DNA of 64,000 bases from Aotearoamyces nothofagi. Lineage: Eukaryota > Ascomycota > Leotiomycetes > Leotiales > Tympanidaceae. The DNA is taken from assembly GCA_015345905.1 (NCBI GenBank), contig JADDTR010000002.1, positions 310,001-374,000 on the forward strand, given 5' to 3'. Made by a program: the position numbers and the translations under genes. This document shows positions 11,289 to 22,411 of the stretch, one piece after another (the stretch's first letter is position 1; each line of letters opens with the position of its first letter). The notes under the pieces are model-generated. The model was not told the origin of the DNA. It saw nothing but the letters and a program-made list of their open reading frames with translations, and did not search any database.

Positions 11289-13551
11289 TCAAACATCGGT
11301 GCTTCCCTCTTCGGTGCCCATGAATATCCCCCACAGGCGTCTACTGACTCTCTTGCCCACCTCCCTATCCGTAAACGCGCCGTCCTTATTCGCGCTCTTC
11401 TTCAAGGTCTGCAGCACATCCTTGCCATGCTCCTCAAAGCCCCTGGCCAATTTCCGCGCTGACGGGTACTCGGCGGCAATGCCGTACGCGATGGGAGCCG
11501 TGATGCGGTTTACCTCCTGCAGCATCTTGACAAAGGTGTCGGGCGCGCCGTCGCCGGTCTTCACCTGGCCGGCGTCCATGCAGAAGGCTGTGTCGAGGGC
11601 CATGCGCTGGCGGCTGCGGGGGTGAGTGAGTAAGCATTGGAAGGATTGGGGAGGGGATAATGGGTGCTTACCGGTATGGGATGGTAGAAATGTGCTGTGT
11701 GAAGGCTACAACCCATCGTGCCGAGTCGATCATGGCAGAAGTGTGATGTATCAAGGCTCCGTGCATGACTTGAAGCCTCAGCAAGGCATCCTCTACCATA
11801 TCCTCGTCAACATATTCTTGCTGCTGCTTCTTCTTGGGTCGCTGGCTGCCTGGTGCCGCGTTGTCGCCATCCTGTATCATCTGGCTACGTACCGCATTCG
11901 TGTATTGTCTGTTTCGTACATTTCTGTTTTTGCGCGTCCATGCCGTCAAGCCTTCAACTAGATAAATAACAGCATATCCATCAAATTTGGCCTTCATACG
12001 TAAGACATGTGCGTCCAGATCAGCTCCTTCTTCTCCAGTTGTAAGCTCGACAAATTCCTTTGCCAGCATGTGACACAATGCGTGCTTCTCCGTCTTGACA
12101 TGCTTCGGTGCTGGTTCCCAGTGTCCCATCTCCTCGTTATACCTTGCCTCTACCTTCCGTCGCCACTTGACCACATTCGGGATAGGGCTAGACCATTCTT
12201 GACACTCAACATCCAATGGCCCAAAGAATTGCCGTGCCTGTTTCATGAGTTTCTCATCCAAATCGATGGGCAGGTCTACTATCATTTCAGGGGTTGATAT
12301 CTTCTTGTCTGTGCGAAGCGTATTAACTTTCGCAAGCTCCGCAGCATTCTGTTTCTCTCTTGCTTTCTCCTCTTTTAGAAGACGCTTCCGTTCTTTCTCG
12401 GCATCTTTAGCAGCAAGCTTCTCCTGGGCTTTGAGAGCCTTCTCTCTAGCCTTCTCCTTCATTGCTTTTTCGGCGTTGTAAGTTGCGAGAGTCTTTTGGG
12501 AGTCCTTCCGAGAAATGGTCGGTATGGTGGAAGCAGACACTTGAGATGCAATGGTTCCAATGTCGGGGAGGTCTATCTCTGAATCAGAGAGTATGTGCAA
12601 CGGACTGTATCTTCGCCTATCGGGGATATCGGCAATCTCGTCATCGTCCTCAGACCAATCCCTATCCCGTACCCTTCTAGCTTTTTCTCGTCTATCTCTT
12701 GCAGCCCTAGCTATATCCTCCTCGGACAAATCGTTATTCTTTGCCCTTCTAGTTTTCTCTCTTTTATCTCTCGCAACCCTCACAACATCCGGAGAGGACG
12801 TAAATAAGATAGGGTCGTCCTCCATGACTGTAGTTTTTGACCGTCTTAGGCCCCCTACCTTCTCCATGACGCCCGCCTTGCCACCATTCTTTTGTCCAGC
12901 TGTGATATCTGATGAAGCCCTCTTTAATCCACCAGTGTTATGTTCCGATGGTTTCGGATATGATCTTGCCAACGGTTCAGGAGTTAGACGGCGTTTCTTG
13001 CTTGGTGGTTCAGGCATATCGAAGCCAAGGGAATACGACTCATCGAGGTTGACTGTGGTGTCAAAATCATCGGACAGGAAGAAGAAATCAGAAGTGCCTT
13101 TCAGCGAGGTCCCTAGCGGTTCAGCTGTCAGGCCTTGTGTGGCTTGTTTCTTACGCGAAGATGCGAAGACGTCGCTGGTATCATTGTAATCCTCCTCGAA
13201 ATCGTTGAATGGGTCCGAGTTTCCAGAATTGTGGATGGAATAGCTCATGGACTTGGACACATCTTTAGTACTCGGTGCTGCATTTAACTTCGACGACAAA
13301 ATTTTAGACGTAATTGCTGGGGGGTTTATATCGTTATCCTGCTCATCGGACAAATAGTGCCACTCTTCATTACGCTTTGATCTGTCTTTCGGCGGTTCTT
13401 TAGCTGAACATGAACTTGGAATCGACCATCCAGTTGATAGAGAAGAATTCTTCCCGAAGCTGTCATCAACCCTTGGTTCCGAGGGATGCTTCTGGGGTCG
13501 AAGTTCGGGAGCGGGGCTTGAAAGTAAGTCGATGACCTCGATATCCTTCAT
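11289..13551 (-). CDS. EME1: Eme1/Mms4-type subunit of the Mus81 structure-specific endonuclease
   Basis: Two exons, 13551-11672 and 11613-11289, joined by a 58-nt intron, give 734 residues. The first 300 residues are acidic, Ser-rich and probably disordered, with repeated SDE(I/D)-type acidic patches that could be SUMO-interaction or phosphorylation sites. A long charged helix (about 360-410, rich in KAREKALKAQEK) precedes the ERCC4-like fold, seen as KFDGYAVIYLVEGLTAW, a basic linker, then EDALLRLQVMHGALIHHT and VVAFTQHIS. The end (DTFVKMLQEVNRITAPIAYGIAAEYPS) is the helix-hairpin-helix region. Eme1 has lost the nuclease active site and positions Mus81 on branched DNA in the nucleus. The GDxnERK catalytic signature is not visible, as expected. 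Divergent from the seryl-tRNA synthetase gene. Confidence 0.88.
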
Positions 13552-14251
13552 CTCGTCGCTATGCCATAATCAATTACTAATTCAAGAAACACCAGAACGG
13601 CATACCCTGGATTTATAGCGTCCTTGGGGTTGCCTTTTAGTGAAGAGAGTGTAGACTGCTTGAGGTAACCCCTTTTCGTTGCTCTCAGCGACAATAAGCA
13701 GCACACAATAGACGCGGTAAGAAAGCGGAAGCGCGAAGTCGAAAACGCGAACGCACGTGATGCTAGTTTAATTAAGCCGATGTTTCGAAGCCAAACACCA
13801 AACATCCATGATACGGATCAATTATGCTCCAGTTTCAACAAGATAGGCCATGTAATTGAATAGGATTACCACCTAGGAAACTTTATCAAAGCCTCTTATA
13901 TATTGATCAAGCGATCTCTATTCTGACAGATCTTCGGCTAACTTTTGTTATATATTTGCCATGCTACAAGAGAAAGATATGTAATAAATAAATTAATAAT
14001 ATAGTATCATGATATGATAGTATTATTAGTATAATAACGATCTTCACGAGGTCTTTCGACTCTTTCCCCCTATTCCTATATGAAGACAGCAGCTGTCAGC
14101 CACCAACTATCACATGTCTTTCAAGCGGTTGAATTTGCGGGGAGAATCGCAGGTTGCGGTGGCCTGATGTGGAGTTGCAGCCACTCCGGAACTTAAAGCT
14201 CCAGCTGCCCGGGGCATCTCTAAATAAACGACCACAGCTAGTCAACCCGCG
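13552..14251. promoter_or_regulatory. Divergent promoter region EME1/seryl-tRNA synthetase
   Basis: About 700 bp without a gene. A strongly AT-rich block lies at about 13,940-14,040. Near 13,743-13,757 is an ACGCGA-like element next to a CACGTG E-box; ACGCG resembles the MBF/SBF cell-cycle element found upstream of S-phase repair genes in yeasts. The link to EME1 control is only suggestive. Confidence 0.4.
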
Positions 14252-15790
14252 ATGCCACCACCGACTGCCTCATATACTTGCCTACGCTGCAGGACAAGAT
14301 CTCGTGGTCCTACACATCTATCATGGCGCTCTTATCATGCCTCAGCTTTTCTCCGCGCTGAATTCCCTCGGCCTTCCATTGCTCCGAGACCCTCCATCGA
14401 TATCAAGCATATACGGCAGAACCCCGAGCTGTATGAGCAGAACTGCATTGACAGGAACTACAAAGCCCAGAGTGCATATCCAGCTCGTATCAATTCTCTA
14501 TTTGACGAATGGCAGAACCAGCAGAAGCAGGGCCGAAGTCTGAGAGAACGTAGCAACGTTTTACGGCGGCAACTCGCAAATCCGACGTCTCTGAGTAGCA
14601 ATGACGATGCGGATAAACAAGTTGTCAGGGAGATGGGTAGGGAGCAGGTCTTGGAGGAGGCAAAGATCCTCAAGGATCAGCTGTCTACAATTGAGGCGAA
14701 GGAGGCAGCCCTTACATCAGAGATAGATGCACTTTCAATAGCGATCCCTAACTTGACCAGCGACGAAACTCCTCGTGGCGACGCAGCAACCGTCGTTGGA
14801 TATATCAATGATCACCCAGAACCCGATCCCTCGTCCTCCGATAGGGTCTGGCGATCCCACGTTCACATTGGCGCCGAACTCTCTCTACTTGACTTTGCAG
14901 GGGCAGCTGCATCTTCGGGCTGGGGGTGGTACTATCTCTTGAATGAAGCTGCTCTCCTTGAGCAAGCTTTGGTCCAATACTCTCTCAGCGTCGCCATGGA
15001 TCATGGCTGGTCCATTGTTAGCCCGCCAAGCGTAGTATATAGCCACATTGCATCAGCATGCGGCTTTCAACCTCGTGATCAGAACGACGAGCAACAAATA
15101 TACTCCCTCTCCCAATCAGCCTCCGACTCGGCACGTGGCAAGCCAGAGCTTTCACTCGCAGCAACAGCCGAAATTCCTCTTGCAGCTATGAAAGCCAACT
15201 CCACGCTTGAAGAATTCGAGCTTCCACTAAAACGGGTCGCTGTCTCGCGCTGTTACCGGGCTGAAGCCGGCGCTCGTGGCGTTGATACCAAGGGCCTCTA
15301 TCGCGTGCACGAGTTTACGAAAGTCGAGATGTTTGCTTGGACTTTGCCATCCGTAGCTTCCTCCACGCCTGTCTTCGACGAAATTCTCACCATCCAATCT
15401 ACAATCTTAAAATCACTCGGCCTCCACTGCCGTATTCTTGAAATGCCTTCCACAGATCTTGGTGCTAGTGCAATGCGTAAGCGTGATATTGAAGCGTTCT
15501 TTCCTTCACGACGGGCCAAGGATGAGGGCTGGGGAGAGGTCACGTCTACGAGTATATGCTCAGATTACCAGACGCGGCGCTTAGCCACCAGAGTCAAGAT
15601 AACCTCTGCTGGCGGTAAGCTAGACTTTCCGTGGACCGTCAACGGCACGGCACTGGCTGTACCCAGGGTTTTAGCTGCCATTTTGGAGAATGGATGGGAT
15701 GAGGAGAACATGGTTGTCAATATTCCAGAGGTACTGAGACCATGGATGGGTGGAATGGAAGTTATTACTGCCAAGCAGAAGCTAAAGTAG
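14252..15790 (+). CDS. DIA4: Mitochondrial seryl-tRNA synthetase
   Basis: A single 512-residue frame. The first 45 residues are Arg/Ser/Ala-rich without acids, like a mitochondrial targeting peptide. Then follow the N-terminal coiled-coil tRNA-binding arm (about 50-160) and a class II aminoacyl-tRNA synthetase core. Motif 1 lies near 251-260 (WSIVSPPSVV), the serine-specific TAE at 305-307, motif 2 at about 331-361 (RCYRAEAG ... LYRVHEFTKVEMF) and motif 3 at 463-480 (NGTALAVPRVLAAILEN, with the invariant Arg472). The enzyme charges mitochondrial tRNA-Ser. The motif-3 Pro in place of Gly is common in fungal mitochondrial forms. The N-terminus and divergence from cytosolic SerRS argue for the organellar enzyme; yeast DIA4 is the counterpart. 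Confidence 0.94.
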   Translation: MPPPTASYTCLRCRTRSRGPTHLSWRSYHASAFLRAEFPRPSIAPRPSIDIKHIRQNPELYEQNCIDRNYKAQSAYPARINSLFDEWQNQQKQGRSLRERSNVLRRQLANPTSLSSNDDADKQVVREMGREQVLEEAKILKDQLSTIEAKEAALTSEIDALSIAIPNLTSDETPRGDAATVVGYINDHPEPDPSSSDRVWRSHVHIGAELSLLDFAGAAASSGWGWYYLLNEAALLEQALVQYSLSVAMDHGWSIVSPPSVVYSHIASACGFQPRDQNDEQQIYSLSQSASDSARGKPELSLAATAEIPLAAMKANSTLEEFELPLKRVAVSRCYRAEAGARGVDTKGLYRVHEFTKVEMFAWTLPSVASSTPVFDEILTIQSTILKSLGLHCRILEMPSTDLGASAMRKRDIEAFFPSRRAKDEGWGEVTSTSICSDYQTRRLATRVKITSAGGKLDFPWTVNGTALAVPRVLAAILENGWDEENMVVNIPEVLRPWMGGMEVITAKQKLK

Positions 15791-17377
15791 ATTATCAGCT
15801 ACAATATTATGATAATGATAAATTGCATCGGCACATCTAATCTGGTATACAATTCGCATGATATCTGATATTATCTAATCAGGGCTAGAAGAAAACTACA
15901 GAATCCTTAGGAAATGCCAATACTTACTTTCCTATTAATGTGTGAAAACACCTGTTAGTTTATCAGCTCTATGGTTTTCTTGGGTTGGTATAATATATGC
16001 TCTATCAATAGGCCATTTGAGGAACTATAGTGTACATAAATAGATTATAGTCACTTTAATGACCTCCAGCAGTTCTCGATGTACAAGTACTGTACCTTAC
16101 AAGCCCATATCTCCCTTCCCTTACAGCTAAGTGAAGGGCCCCAGTCTCCAGTACACATACTCCATGCGATGGGGCATCAATTGCCGTTTTATTACGTGTC
16201 TTCGATCCATGCCCCCGTCCCATGTCCAACTGCGAGGCTGCTACTTGAGCAATACAGTAAGATATCCTGTCCTAGGCGTGTAGTGGCCGAGTTCGACCTG
16301 TTGGCATTCCCTATGGTGACTATTTACAGCATTATGAATCGGTCCTAAAACTAACCAACACGCGTACATTAACTAAAGAGTGCAGATGGTTCTAATCGAT
16401 GGCTCTTCGGCACTTTAGCAGATACCACTTCTCTCACTACCATTGTTATCGATGCCAAATTTAGAATACACACCGCATGAATCTCACCACGTGACTACCT
16501 CTTCATATCTACCATTGCTGTCAACTGCCTTCGAAAGTAGAAAAAGGAAGAAAGGATTTCGCAACAGACATAAATTCCAAATTGGGCGAAATGGAAAGGA
16601 GGAGAAGGAGGAGAAGGAGCAAAAGACAAAAGATTTGAGTAAACTCGTCCGCAGAGCTCCTCTCCCGAGTTTCTCATCTGCAGGAAGAATCATTGCATTT
16701 CATGTTACGCAATTCCCAGTGGAGGTTAAATTAAGGTTCTTATGCATTTCTGTAAAATCAGACCGAAAAATGCTTTGAAGGGTATTCGGTTCATTTAGCT
16801 GTATAATACTGTCTGTTGTGTGTATTTTTAGGTAGACTCGGATTTCTGTGTTTTCGGTGATGCCAGGTGCTTAAGAATTGCTTTACAGCCTAGCCTGATG
16901 ATGTCTTCAACAGCCTCCTGCACAACGTGCTGATGACGCGGCCACCATTTCTGTACCCCCACTTTGCAATATCATAACTCTACAGAACTTCTATACAGCA
17001 GAACCTCCTTAATCGTGCTATGATTCGAGAAATGTCAAGAATGTAAAATCCGGTAGAGCACGTGACTACCAAAATAAAGGGGGAAGGCGGTGTGATTTCT
17101 GTGTCAACCCTGCAGGTTAACCAAACCCCTCAAAGAAAGGGCCCCGCCAATTGTAAACAACATCGACGAATTGCAAGTCACGGAGGGGTCTTCCGCCCAC
17201 TCGTCTCGCCATTGTTCAATTTCAAAAACCGTGCCTTGGTGTCCCCACTCGTGTCATTATCGCAATTGCTCGCACATACCCAACGCGACACCTCGCTTTT
17301 CTCTACCTCATAGTTTAGCTTCCTTGCTTTTTCTATCGCTACAGGCTTATCACTTTTGGTAGCAAAGTCTCGCAACT
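15791..17377. other. 1.6 kb spacer upstream of alpha-tubulin
   Basis: No supported gene. The first 300 bp are AT-rich (the synthetase 3' UTR). A purine-rich GGAGAA repeat occurs at about 16,590-16,615. The pyrimidine-rich stretch 17,190-17,377 is a plausible tubulin promoter and leader. The longest ORF (111 codons near 16,443) shows no family features. Confidence 0.55.
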
Positions 17378-19327
17378 ATGAGGGGAGAGGTAAGTCGATG
17401 CTGCATTTGTGCTTCAGTCTCCGTCTTCATAACGCTTCTCCTTCCTGCTTGAGGAGCGAAAGGCGGTGAAGGACACTTAACTTGAATATGCCGGGACTGA
17501 CTACGATTCCTGGCAGATCCTCCATCTTCACATCGGCCAAGCTGGGACTCAGCTTGGTAACAGTGCCTGGGAGCTGTAAGTTTCTCTTAACTTGTCCTGG
17601 CTATGGATCTCGGCTTACCACCAAGCCAGCTATCTGCTTGAGCATGGCCTCAAACATGATGGCCGTCCTGACCCCGAGGCAAAGGACATAGGCGACACTG
17701 GCTCCTTCGAAACGTTCTTCACCGAGACCAACAATGGCAAATATGTTCCTCGTTCCATCTTCGTTGACCTTGACCCATCTCCCATTGACGAGATCCGCAC
17801 TGGCGACTACCGATCGCTGTTTCACCCAGAGTTATTGATCAATGGCAAGGAAGATGCTGCCAACAACTATGCTAGAGGCCATTATACTATTGGCAAGGAA
17901 CTGGTCGAGACTGTCATTGAGAAAATCCGCCGCGTTGCTGGTAAGCCTCTGCAATACTGTATCCTTGTGTTATAAGTTCGAGCATGAGCCAATCGCTGTC
18001 AATGTCTAGCATTCTTCCTTTTCCTTTGTCCTTTTCCTCTTCTGCCAGTAGACGCTATCTATGGCACCTTGATTCGTAGTCTTTGGGTCCATTTGGCATG
18101 TTTAGATCAGCTTCTCGAAGCTCTCTATGCTAGCTGAAGGATCCGCGCGAACAATTAAGCACCGTTTCCGATGAATGGCTGGCTCTACTTGGATAGACTA
18201 CTGGAGATTTCTCAGATTCATAGACATGGTGGAATGCTGAACTCATCACCCACAATTGGATACTGGCGGCGGACGTCAATCACTGACAAGAGCAATAGAT
18301 AACTGCTCCAGCTTGCAAGGGTTTTTGATCTTCCACAGCTTCGGCGGAGGAACTGGATCTGGTTTCGGTTCTCTCCTCCTTGAACGCCTATCCACAGACT
18401 ACGGCAAGAAGTGCAAGCTTGAGTTTGCCGTCTACCCTTCTCCTCGTGTCTCAACCGCCGTTGTAGAACCCTATAACGCAGTTCTCTCCACCCACAGTAC
18501 CATCGAGAACTCCGACTGTACATTCCTTGTAGACAATGAGGCCATCTACGATATTTGCAGACGCAACTTGGATATCCCACGCCCGAATTTTGACCACCTG
18601 AACCGCCTGATCGCCCAAGTTGTATCCTCGATCACTTCATCCCTTCGCTTCGACGGCGCCCTGAATGTCGATCTCAACGAATTCCAAACCAACCTGGTTC
18701 CATACCCACGCATTCACTACCCACTGGTCAGCTACGCACCAGTCATCTCTGCCGCCAAGAGCTCCCACGAGAGTTTCAAGGTCCAAGATCTCACTCTACA
18801 ATGTACGAATCACCGCATTCTTTAAAACCCGCAGAATAAAAGGCTAACAATGTCTAGGCTTTGAACCCAACAACCAGATGGTCGTCTGCGACCCTCGCAA
18901 TGGCAAGTACATGGCTGTCGCCCTCCTCTACCGTGGTGACGTTGTCCCACGTGACTGCACCGCCGCCGTTGCCTCACTGAAAGCCAAGACGTCGTTCAAC
19001 CTCGTAGAGTGGTGTCCAACCGGCTTCAAGCTAGGCATCAATTACCAGAAGCCTATGGTGGTGCCAGGTGGAGAAGGAGCTCTTGCACCAGTTGATCGAA
19101 GTGTGAGCATGCTGAGCAACACCACGGCAATTGCTGAGGCTTGGTCGAGACTGGATCGCAAGTTCGATCTCATGTACAGCAAGAGAGCATTCGTTCACTG
19201 GTATGTTGGTGAGGGGATGGAGGAAGGTGAGTTCAGTGAGGCGAGAGAGGATCTGGCGGCATTGGAGAGAGATTATGAGGAGGTTGCCGGAGATACTGTG
19301 GAGTTTGAAGACGGAGAGGAGTACTAG
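17378..19327 (+). CDS. TUB1: Alpha-tubulin
   Basis: Five exons: 17378-17389 (12 nt, MRGE), 17517-17575, 17630-17940, 18299-18802 and 18858-19327, giving 451 residues, the usual length. The third intron is 358 nt, long for this genome. Landmarks are [20 protein letters not shown], the GTP-binding loop [17 protein letters not shown], the alpha-tubulin catalytic loop region [29 protein letters not shown] and the end helix [29 protein letters not shown]. The protein ends in EEY, the C-terminal tyrosine motif recognised by CAP-Gly proteins and by detyrosinating enzymes where these exist. Its role is polymerisation with beta-tubulin into microtubules. The sequence resembles the main ascomycete alpha-tubulin rather than the sequence-divergent second copy some species carry. 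Confidence 0.97.
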
Positions 19328-19679
19328 GCTCTGCTCTCAAATTAGACTGGGTTGGGCGGCCAGTTATCTCCGAGTTCCATCTTTGAGAAGCGTTGTTAAT
19401 TTTCTGCTTTGCCCTTTTCAGGATTGATCTTGTTGATGAGTTATGGATTTCACGAACAGGGCTATCAAAAGCAGATAGGTAAAAGATCAATACCAATAAG
19501 AGAATGTTCATATATTTCTTCTATCGTGATGAGCATGTGTAAATAAGTCAACTCCTGCGCCGCAAGTCCCGTACACGTCTAGTTTCCAAAAATCCGGGTT
19601 GAGCAGCTACCAGCTGTCATTCAAACATACAATCCGAAGTTGTTCGAAGCATAATCTAGTACAGTGTCATAGCCCGCAT
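19328..19679. other. Convergent 3' spacer
   Basis: 352 bp between the stop codons of alpha-tubulin and the PMP24-like gene. Only probable 3' UTR sequence is seen. Confidence 0.6.
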
Positions 19680-20576
19680 CTACTTGTTATGCCATAATAA
19701 CGTCCTCAAACTGTCCCAGTGATCACTCTGTACATAGATATAGCTCATACTATTCCTCAAGCTCGGCTGTATGCTCTCCGGATAGTGTCTAAACACCCAC
19801 ATTACCATTCCCCAGCTCACGGCTGCAAATACTGGCCATGCATTGTGACGTATCTTGTCCGCCAATTCGGGATTGTGAATTATGCCCGCCGACGGCTCGA
19901 CGGAGAGTTTCGCCAATGCGAGCATAACGCGCGCAAAGACGTAGATTACGATCTGTTGGTTTACGGAAGATATCTTTCCAGTTCGTGGGGAGCGTCCTCC
20001 AAAGACGAGATAGCCGCCAAGTAGGCCGGAGAGGAAGGTATCGTAAGGTCCTGAAGGAGGTAAAGATTAGATGAGCCTATGCTGTTACTGGGAGGGAGGG
20101 AAGATACCTTCTTTGCCAGGCGTTGTACCGATGTATTTCAGGACCACCATTGTAAGTTTATATACTGTCGCGAATTTCGCCAAGTTTCGAGCATGCGTGC
20201 GCGTAGCCTTGAACACAAGGGTGGCTTTCTCTTGTAATCTGGGATGCTGTCAGTTGTGACCATAAACGGGTAGTCGGAAAGAACTTACGTTCCAGACCGA
20301 AAGAGAAATATCATGCTATGATAATACGTCAGAATTCACGTGCAGGCCTTGGAGATGAATTTGCAGACATACACAAGCGCATGTGGAAATCGGACTTTGG
20401 CACCGTATACGGCGCCATTCCGAGCAGCCTTGAGGACTGCTAAAAGGTCTGCATATTTAGGATTGAGCACAATATCGTTGATCGCATTCTACACCACGAA
20501 AGTTAATAGAGCGTCGTTCTACAAGTTGGTTATAGAGCCAATGTTTACTGACCTTGATGCTATCAACACTCGACAT
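19680..20576 (-). CDS. PMP24: Peroxisomal membrane protein PMP24/PXMP4 family (Tim17-like fold)
   Basis: Five exons on the minus strand: 20576-20553, 20488-20373, 20315-20289, 20238-20108 and 20050-19680, giving 222 residues in a consistent frame. Family blocks read in order: LAVLKAARNGAVYGAKVRFPHALVM, FLFRSGTLQEK, KATRTHARNLAKFATVYK, LLGGYLVFG and, at the end, WGMVMWVFRHYPESIQPSL then NSMSYIYVQS. The family consists of multi-span peroxisomal membrane proteins related to Tim17/22/23 and Pmp22-type channels. The transported substrate is not established. The 27-nt exon 3 is easily missed by gene finders. Length and block order agree with the animal and fungal proteins. It starts 390 bp from RPF2, in divergent orientation. 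Confidence 0.9.
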
Positions 20577-20966
20577 CGCGCCGAGCTATGAACCTCGGCA
20601 ACCTTGTCTATAGGATTTCGGAAGTGCAAAGTCACAACAGGACAGACTGTGTTACCGCTGAGTCTGCATGGGAATGCGAAGTATAAGATGATCGAAGCCC
20701 ATGAGTATACACAATCCAGGGAGGTTGATAGTCGTCCTTGAAATTGTTCACATGTGACGTTTTCAGAAGAGTGAAGCTCGGCAGCTGTACCCCACGAAAT
20801 GGAAACCATGAGCAGGGGTCGTCCGCTAACTGAACAGGGTACTGCCGCCTGCTATTTCAGGCTTCAACTCTTTATCGTAAATCGATAGACGATTTTATTC
20901 GAAAATATTTCGAAAAGTTAATGAACCTACGAAAACGACCATTTCATCCCAACACCATAATACAAG
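20577..20966. promoter_or_regulatory. Divergent promoter region PMP24/RPF2
   Basis: 390 bp between two start codons. A TTCGAAAA unit is repeated near 20,896-20,915 on the RPF2 side, about 60 bp from the ATG. It loosely resembles the AAAATTT-type ribosome-biogenesis element, but no firm site can be claimed. Confidence 0.4.
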
Positions 20967-22000
20967 ATGTTGCGCCAAATGTATGCACACTACCAACAGC
21001 CATCTATCATTAGAAAATTTGCTAATTGTTTTCCAGAAAGCCCCGCAATGCGCGCTCAAAGCGTGCGCTTGATAAAAAAGCTCCCAAAGCCGTCGAAAAC
21101 CCCAAAACTGCGCTTTTCCTCCGCGGCACCTCCTGTTCTCAGATTACCCAGGATGCTCTCACAGATCTCTACTCTCTTCGGAGACCTCTAGCCCAAAAAT
21201 TCACCAAGAAGAATGACATTCATCCTTTTGAGGATGCTACTTCGCTCGAATTTTTCTCAGAGAAGAACGATGCCAGCATCTTGGTCTTCGGCTCCTCAAG
21301 CAAGAAGCGCCCACATACCCTGACCTTGGTTAGGACCTTCGCGTATAAAGTGCTTGATATGTTGGAGTTGAATGTAGACCCAGATAGTTTAAGATTGCTG
21401 AGCCAGTTCAAGAACCAGAAGTGCGCGGTGGGACTTAAGCCTATGCTGCTGTTTTCTGGCACGCCCTTTGAGAGCCCGGTCCCGAACGAGTATACTATGG
21501 CAAAGAGCTTTTTCACGGACTTCTTCAAGGGGGAGCCAGCAGATAAAATCGACGTTGAAGGACTACAGTATTTAGTGTCGGTCTCGGCACGAGATACCGT
21601 GGATGGAGAAGAGGCGAAGCCAAAAATCCATCTCAGAGTCTATCTTATCAGGACTAAGAAGAGTGGACAAAAGCTACCAAGAGTTGAAGTGGAGGAGATG
21701 GGACCAAGAATGGACTTTAGAGTTGGCAGGATGAAGGAGGCGGACGAGGCTACATTGAAGGAGGCAATGAGGAAGGCAAGAACTACGCTTGAGCGGCCCA
21801 AGAAGAACATCTCTACGGATATTGTGGGTGACAAGGTTGGAAGAATACATCTCGGAAAGCAAGATCTCAAGGAATTGCAGACGAGGAAGATGAAGGGTCT
21901 AAAGAGAAGTAGAAATGTCGTGGATGAAGAAGGCGATGATGATATGGACATCGATGGTATCATCAGTGATGATGAAGTAAAGAAACCTAGAAGGGCGTAA
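20967..22000 (+). CDS. RPF2: Ribosome biogenesis factor Rpf2 (Brix domain)
   Basis: Exon 1 is 20967-20980 and exon 2 is 21037-22000, split by a 56-nt intron, for 325 residues. After a basic start (KPRNARSKRALDKKAPKAVE) the Brix domain begins at NPKTALFLRGTSCSQITQDALTD. It runs through SLEFFSEKNDASILVFGSSSKKRPHTL, LKPMLLFSGTPFE and the C-terminal VGRIHLGKQDL. The tail is basic then acidic. Rpf2 pairs with Rrs1 to load 5S RNP (uL5, uL18, 5S rRNA) onto pre-60S particles in the nucleolus. Domain order and length match fungal Rpf2. The short first exon ends within the Ile codon, a common arrangement in these genes. Confidence 0.95.
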
Positions 22001-22411
22001 GATTGGCTTTGAGTCTTACAAAGCCTTGAGAACATAGATGGGCGTTGTTAAGGTGGTGTTTGGCGTTCTTCAAGCTATGCACTCTTGAGTTAGATAATAT
22101 AGCATGAGCTTCCATGGTAGTCACAGCCAGGTTTATTGCAAGTGTTTGGGAAGTGAACGATCTAATACTGTGACCTTGCATCATGATTTCATTCCCAGTC
22201 TACACTGCAAAGCAATCCTCCATCGGTTTTAGTAGAAGAACTTGTGCTGCAATCTCTCCAGCCTCCCCACGATCCTATCGTCATATTCCAAAAGAATCAG
22301 CAGTCCTGATCCAGACAGAATTGTTGGGATGCTTTGCCAGCCTTTATCAGCAGCAAAGCTATCTACCACCTCTAGCAATCTCCATTTCCTATACTTCATA
22401 AGGCCAACAGC
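22001..22411. other. Convergent 3' spacer
   Basis: 411 bp between RPF2 and the damaged BTB gene. No gene or clear structure is seen. Confidence 0.5.

Noticed and set aside
12551-13189. 212-codon ORF antisense to EME1
   Set aside because: Ser-rich mirror of the acidic EME1 coding sequence; EME1 has clear family motifs.
16240-16300. tRNA-like GTGGCCGAGTTCGACC string
   Set aside because: It resembles fused A- and B-box pieces but cannot be folded into a cloverleaf with acceptor and anticodon arms.
17941-18298. Box C/D snoRNA in the alpha-tubulin intron
   Set aside because: CGATGAA and GCTGAA strings are about 75 nt apart, but there is no terminal stem or second box pair; left as chance.
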